From assembly GCA_905215385.1 (NCBI GenBank), contig CAJMPY010000003.1, positions 1-64,000 on the forward strand: DNA of 64,000 nt, read 5' to 3'. Each line of letters begins with the position of its first letter. Position 1 is the stretch's first letter. Source of the stretch: an uncultured bacterium (GTDB lineage Bacteria; Actinomycetota; Coriobacteriia; Coriobacteriales; Coriobacteriaceae). A program made the position numbers and the translations under genes. The notes beneath the pieces are model-generated. The model was not told where the DNA came from. It worked only from the letters and a program-made list of their open reading frames with translations, and did no database searches. Positions 60,526-64,000 of this stretch are shown in pieces.

Positions 60526-60556
60526 ATGTGACAAAGGGACAGTCCCTTTGTCACAT
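60526..60556. repeat. 31-bp palindrome, family copy 9 (perfect)
   Basis: Identical to 17480. Its right arm supplies the last codon and TGA stop of trmL on the minus strand (stop at 60551-60553). Confidence 0.95.
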
Positions 60557-61150
60557 GCCGGGGAAGCCTGTCTGGCGGAGGGCCTCGTAGAGGACGATGG
60601 CGGCGCTGTTGGAGAGGTTGAGGGCGCTGATGCGGTAGTCGTCCGGGTCTACAAAGTTGCCGCAGATATCCTGCCGAAGGATGGCCTCGTGGCTGTCCTC
60701 GGTATGCCCTAGCGATTCCTCGTGGGCTTCCCATGTCTCGGCGTTGTCAAGCGAATCGCAATCGCGCAGCATCGGGATGCGCTCGCAGCGCTCGGACTCC
60801 GCGGCAAGCAGTGGCTCGGGGATGCCTGAACTCTCGCTGCCAAAGACCAAGTAGTCGCCGTCGCGGTAGGTGCTTTGCGCATAGGTGCGGCGTGCCTTTT
60901 TGGTCAGCAGATGCAGGCGCTCGTCGGCGGGGGAGAGGCCGTTGCGCGCAAGGAAATCCTCCCAGCCGGCATAGGTCGTCACGTCCAAGTTTTGCCAGTA
61001 GCCCAGGCCGGCGCGACGCACTGTCTTGTCGTCGAGCGAAAACCCCAGCGGCTCCACCAGATGCAGGCGGGTACCGGTAACCACGCAAGTGCGGCCGATA
61101 TTGCCCGTATTGGCCGGAATCTCGGGCGCATACAGCACAATGTTGAACAT
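60551..61150 (-). CDS. trmL: tRNA (cytidine34-2'-O)-methyltransferase TrmL
   Basis: A 199-residue SPOUT methyltransferase: MFNIVLYAPEIPANTGNIGR, LHLVEPLGFSLDDKTVRRAG, LVFGSESSGIPEPLL and LNLSNSAAIVLYEALRQTGF form the trefoil-knot SAM site. TrmL usually has about 155 residues; the extra 40 lie between ERIPM and RISALNLSN (DSLDNAETWEAHEESLGHTE and onward), an insertion in the knot region. AAGGAG precedes the ATG. The stop codon lies within a perfect palindrome. Confidence 0.92.
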   Translation of the reverse strand: MFNIVLYAPEIPANTGNIGRTCVVTGTRLHLVEPLGFSLDDKTVRRAGLGYWQNLDVTTYAGWEDFLARNGLSPADERLHLLTKKARRTYAQSTYRDGDYLVFGSESSGIPEPLLAAESERCERIPMLRDCDSLDNAETWEAHEESLGHTEDSHEAILRQDICGNFVDPDDYRISALNLSNSAAIVLYEALRQTGFPGM

Positions 61151-61169
61151 GAATCTCCTTGGCTCAGAA

Positions 61170-61206
61170 CGAAAAACCACCACGAAGGGCACCTTCGTGG
61201 TGGTTT
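61170..61206 (-). terminator. Terminator of the CobW-type GTPase gene
   Basis: AAACCACCACGAAGG pairs perfectly with CCTTCGTGGTGGTTT around a 3-nt loop, followed by TT on the minus strand. It lies between the GTPase stop (61246) and the trmL start. Confidence 0.9.
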
Positions 61207-61245
61207 GGCGGTTACGTAGGCGGAAAAATACTCGCTTGGATAAAC

Positions 61246-62376
61246 CTAGGCGCGGTGCCAGTCGGCCAGGCAGGCATCGAGGGAGGCGATGAGTGCGTCC
61301 TTGTCCATGTGACGGCCGATGATGCACAGGCTCGTCATGCGGTCGCCCGTCTCGTCGTCCCAAATCTGCATGATTTCGGGGTTCTCGTCGATAATCTTCT
61401 GCTTCTCGCCCTCGGGCGCAGAATCGACAAACAGGCCGTTTTCCATCAGACGCATCTGGTGGCCGGCCTGCTCAAACATGTAGCACATGTCCGGATCGCC
61501 GGTCTGCCACAGTGGACCCTTGACGCGAATGACTTCGTCGGGCCACTCATGCTCAACAAAATCGGTGAACTTCTGCAGGTCAAACGGCTTGCGGCGCGAG
61601 TACACAAAGGTCTCGATGTCGTACTCGAGCACCTCGGGGTCGTCGTGCTCCTCGGGATGCTCCATGGCCTCGATCCAGGCGGCGGAGTTGTAGGCGCGCA
61701 TAAAGTCGAAGCGGTCGGTGTCGAGCAGCTCCTCCATGGGGACCTCGCCGTTTTGAGCTTCGACGATCACGGCGTCCTTCTGCAGGCTGCGCACGATGGC
61801 TTTGAGCTCTGCGATCTGCTCAGGGGTGACGGTGTCAGTCTTATTAAGAATCAGCGTGGAGCAAAACTCGATCTGCTGGATGAGCAGGCTCTCGATGTCG
61901 TCCTCGTCGATATCCTCGGCTAGCAGATCGCGACCGCCGTTGAACTCGTCGTACATGCGGGCGCAGTCGACCACGGCCACGATGTTGTCGAGCGCGAGCT
62001 TGGGCTCGCCGCCCACCTTGGCCTCGTCGCAGAAGCTCGAGATGGTGTAGGCGATGGGGATGGGCTCGCAAATACCCGAGGCCTCGATGATGATGTAGTC
62101 GAACTTGCCCGAATCGGCGATGCCCTGCAGCTGGTTGGCCAGATCGTCCGAAAGCGTGCAGCAGATGCAGCCGTTGGTGAGCGGGATGAGGTCGTCGGTC
62201 TCGGAAAGGCCGCCGTCGGCGATAAGGCTGGCGTCGACGTTGATCTCGCCGATATCGTTGACGATCACGGCAGCATGGATGCCGCCGTCGTTGGCGAGGA
62301 TGTGGTTGAGCAGCGTGGTCTTGCCGGCACCGAGGTAGCCGGTAAGCATGATGATCTTCACGGGTTTGTTGGGCAT
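61246..62376 (-). CDS. CobW/G3E-family GTPase (metal chaperone type)
   Basis: A 376-residue G3E GTPase: P-loop MLTGYLGAGKTTLLNHIL, metal-binding LTNGCICCTLSDDLANQL (CxCC), VVDCARMYDEF, STLILNKTDTV (NKxD) and a C-terminal CobW_C domain (DIETFVYSRRKPFDLQKFTD). These proteins insert or deliver Zn or other metals. The ATG at 62376 follows AAAGGAGGG. No zinc-uptake gene or Zur box is obvious next to it. Confidence 0.93.
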   Translation of the reverse strand: MPNKPVKIIMLTGYLGAGKTTLLNHILANDGGIHAAVIVNDIGEINVDASLIADGGLSETDDLIPLTNGCICCTLSDDLANQLQGIADSGKFDYIIIEASGICEPIPIAYTISSFCDEAKVGGEPKLALDNIVAVVDCARMYDEFNGGRDLLAEDIDEDDIESLLIQQIEFCSTLILNKTDTVTPEQIAELKAIVRSLQKDAVIVEAQNGEVPMEELLDTDRFDFMRAYNSAAWIEAMEHPEEHDDPEVLEYDIETFVYSRRKPFDLQKFTDFVEHEWPDEVIRVKGPLWQTGDPDMCYMFEQAGHQMRLMENGLFVDSAPEGEKQKIIDENPEIMQIWDDETGDRMTSLCIIGRHMDKDALIASLDACLADWHRA

Positions 62377-62462
62377 GTGCCCTCCTTTGTTAGACATGGC
62401 TTACAGTTGAATCTTATGCCAAACGCCTGCTCTTATACCCACGCGCCGACAAATAACACAGG

Positions 62463-62804
62463 CTACTCCCAGGCTCCCCACACATCGGGACAATAGCCGA
62501 CGGTGGCCTTCTTGCCGTTGCGTACGATGGGCTCGGCCAAAACCTGCTGGTTCTCGAGCAGCTTGTCGAAGCGCTGGCTGGGGGTAAGGTGCTGGATGAG
62601 TGCGAGCGTCTCCTCGTCCTTGGCTTTGGGGTTGAGCAGCTTGTCGATGCCGCCGACCGCCTGCATCACGCTCGTGAGCTCGCCCTTGCTCATCTCCTTT
62701 TCCTTAAGGTCGATAAACTGCACCTTAATGCGGCGCTCCTTAAAATAGCGCTGGGCCTTCTTGGTATCGAAGGACTTTTTGGTGCCGAAGATTTGCACGT
62801 TCAT
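62463..62804 (-). CDS. ArsC/Spx-family protein lacking the N-terminal Cys
   Basis: A 113-residue ArsC-like protein (YffB/Spx branch): MNVQIFGTKKSFDTKKAQRY, FIDLKEKEMSKGELTSVMQA, LLENQQVLAEPIVRNGKKAT and VGYCPDVWGAWE. The position that holds the redox Cys in ArsC, Spx and most YffB proteins reads Ser/Phe (KSFDTKK), so classical arsenate reductase chemistry is unlikely. A lone Cys remains near the C-terminus. It lies 17 bp upstream of the gene at 62822? In transcription order it follows that flavoprotein gene, so the two are probably co-transcribed. Confidence 0.85.
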   Translation of the reverse strand: MNVQIFGTKKSFDTKKAQRYFKERRIKVQFIDLKEKEMSKGELTSVMQAVGGIDKLLNPKAKDEETLALIQHLTPSQRFDKLLENQQVLAEPIVRNGKKATVGYCPDVWGAWE

Positions 62805-62821
62805 ATTTATGTTCCGCCGTT

Positions 62822-63445
62822 CTACCGAATAAAGTTGGTCCTAGCGCGATCGGCCTGGGGGGCTTCGATGCCGGCGGCCTTTCCCGCCTCGATGCAACGT
62901 AGGAGCCAGGCCATGTTTTTGCCGATGTTTCGCATGGTGGCAAGGCCTTCGGCGTCCTGGGCGGCCTCGCCCGGCATGGCGCCAAAGACGTTGTTCCAGT
63001 AGGTGGATGCCACCACGGGCATCTGGTTGATGGTGAAGTATTTGTTGAGCACATCGAAGGTGGTCGACGTGCCACCGCGACGGGCAACGGCGACAGCGGC
63101 GCCCGGCTTGTGCGCAAAGGCCTTGCTGCCAGCATAGAATGCACGGTCGAGGGCAGAGAGGATGCGTCCGTTGGGATGCGCGTAGTAGACGGGCGAACCA
63201 AAGACAAAGCCGTCTGCCTGCTCGGCAGCGGCAATCAGCTCGTTGACCATATCGTCGTCAAAGGTGCAGCGGCAATCGAGCTTGCCGCACTGGCCGCACC
63301 CGATGCAATCGCGAATAGGCTTGGCGCCCAGCTGAAACACCTGCGTCTCAATGCCCTCTGCGTTGAGCTGCTCGGCAATCTCGGCGAGTGCGCGGTCGGT
63401 GTTGCCGTTTGCCTTGGGGCTGCCATTGACCAAAAGAACCTTCAT
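62822..63445 (-). CDS. Flavodoxin-family NAD(P)H-dependent oxidoreductase
   Basis: A 207-residue flavoprotein: MKVLLVNGSPKANGNTDRAL (FMN loop), CIGCGQCGKLDCRCTFDDDM (Cys-rich segment), FVFGSPVYYAHPNGRILSAL and AVAVARRGGTSTTFDVLNKY. It resembles the iron-sulfur flavoprotein/NAD(P)H:FMN reductase group of anaerobes. The ATG at 63445 is set by AGGGAG; upstream in-frame sequence is not conserved. Probably transcribed together with the ArsC-like gene, which begins 17 bp after its stop. Confidence 0.9.
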   Translation of the reverse strand: MKVLLVNGSPKANGNTDRALAEIAEQLNAEGIETQVFQLGAKPIRDCIGCGQCGKLDCRCTFDDDMVNELIAAAEQADGFVFGSPVYYAHPNGRILSALDRAFYAGSKAFAHKPGAAVAVARRGGTSTTFDVLNKYFTINQMPVVASTYWNNVFGAMPGEAAQDAEGLATMRNIGKNMAWLLRCIEAGKAAGIEAPQADRARTNFIR

Positions 63446-63849
63446 CACAAACTCCCTCTGCTGTCGGTGACTTCTGCGGAGGATTATCGCACGAGCGGGC
63501 AGATGGCGTGGGGCGCGATTCCAGCGACCGCCCATCATGCGCCCCGTCTCGATCGGTAGCTTCATCCGAGTGTTTCTCGGGGCCGGGAAGCCGGCCCCGA
63601 GGGCCAACGGCGGGCTCGCTCACCAGGTACGAGAGGGACACGGTCCAGAGTATGTTGGAGCTCGGGGCCTCATGCAAGCCGATTGTGAGGAGTCTGGGCA
63701 GGTCGCCTTCGATGGCGAACTCTGAGGTCTTAGAAGGCGGGCTGCTGCGGCGGCTATGGTTTATACTAAGGCGGTTGCTATCGAGTAATTCATACTTGGT
63801 TTGATTCGATTGTGAATGCGTAACTAGGATGGAAAGCAAAGGAAACTCT
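63446..63849. other. Intergenic stretch with GC hairpin and falling GC content
   Basis: About 400 bp with no gene that I can support. It holds a perfect GC-rich hairpin at 63576-63601 (CTCGGGGCCGG/CCGGCCCCGAG, no T tract) and a TATACT -10-like box near 63764. GC content drops clearly after 63750. Confidence 0.55.
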
Positions 63850-64000
63850 ATGGAAACAGAGGATGCTGTTTGCTTGATGACTTCGATTGCCTTGATTGTC
63901 CTTTCAATCCAATACCGAAGAGGAAGATGGCTCTGCTCAATTGCTGGATATGATGTCACAAAAAGGGAGAGCGAGATTGATATACGCCCTTACGCAAAGC
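63850..64000 (+). CDS. Partial small membrane protein (DUF3784-like), cut by window edge
   Basis: An open frame from the ATG at 63850 (AAAGGA upstream) to the window end gives METEDAVCLMTSIALIVLSI, a short TM segment, then LCSIAGYDVTKRESEIDIRP. The IAGY...E..ID pattern recalls DUF3784 membrane proteins. Only 50 residues are visible, and the region is AT-richer than the rest, so the call is tentative. Confidence 0.4.
   Translation, partial: METEDAVCLMTSIALIVLSIQYRRGRWLCSIAGYDVTKRESEIDIRPYAK

Noticed and set aside
55533..60556. Insertion sequences around the ATPase genes
   Set aside because: The flanking palindromes are not accompanied by a transposase or visible target-site duplications.
63348..63959. 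A 203-codon minus-strand frame at the right edge
   Set aside because: It overlaps the start of the flavoprotein gene, has no ribosome site or motif, and crosses a GC hairpin; it looks like chance reading.

Overview
The window looks like chromosome of a gut Coriobacteriia bacterium, most likely Collinsella or a close relative. This is inferred from the high GC content, strong GC bias at third codon positions, Shine-Dalgarno starts mixed with GTG and TTG starts, the gene families present, and many short GGGAC-cored palindromes between genes. I see no rRNA, tRNA, CRISPR array, transposase or phage gene, so genus-level placement is inference.

Layout. 0-2.7 kb: three tandem SIR2-family (SirTM-like) genes, the leftmost cut by the window edge, divergent from a TetR regulator. 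2.9-4.7 kb: a flavodoxin-type reductase and the first of three AAA+/winged-helix ATPases. 4.9-9.1 kb: a type IIA topoisomerase pair (ParC/ParE-like). 9.5-16.2 kb: a lipoprotein, a large sortase-anchored surface protein broken by a frameshift, and a LuxR regulator. 16.5-17.4 kb: a GMP synthetase lacking its glutaminase half. 17.6-23.4 kb: a two-component system divergent from a redox cassette (CXXC micro-protein, polyferredoxin, TlpA-like lipoprotein), then CoA-disulfide reductase-rhodanese. 23.7-34 kb: a fused ABC exporter, membrane proteins, Dus, glutaredoxin, an XRE-TipAS regulator, TrmO, a MalY/PatB-type lyase and a PNPOx-like protein. 34-42 kb: a BvgS-like hybrid kinase, a K+ channel, a LOG protein, a ClC channel and a GntR-ABC operon.

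42-53 kb: an array of four 59-bp inverted repeats, then prfC, a VUT transporter, SDR, ung, a DMT/LysR pair, MATE, rlmA, rsmJ and small proteins. 53-61 kb: a TetM-like GTPase, the second ATPase, a UvrA-like protein and the third ATPase, separated by palindromes. 61-64 kb: TrmL, a CobW-type GTPase, an ArsC-like protein, a flavoprotein, and an AT-richer end where a new gene begins.

Most genes are housekeeping or transport functions in short transcription units with clear terminators. The least explained signals are: (1) three paralogous ATPase genes, each preceded by its own different tandem direct repeats with about 10-bp spacing; (2) the tandem sirtuin locus; (3) the inverted-repeat array before prfC; (4) a dispersed family of 31-bp palindromes, mostly at gene 3' ends and twice supplying the stop codon.
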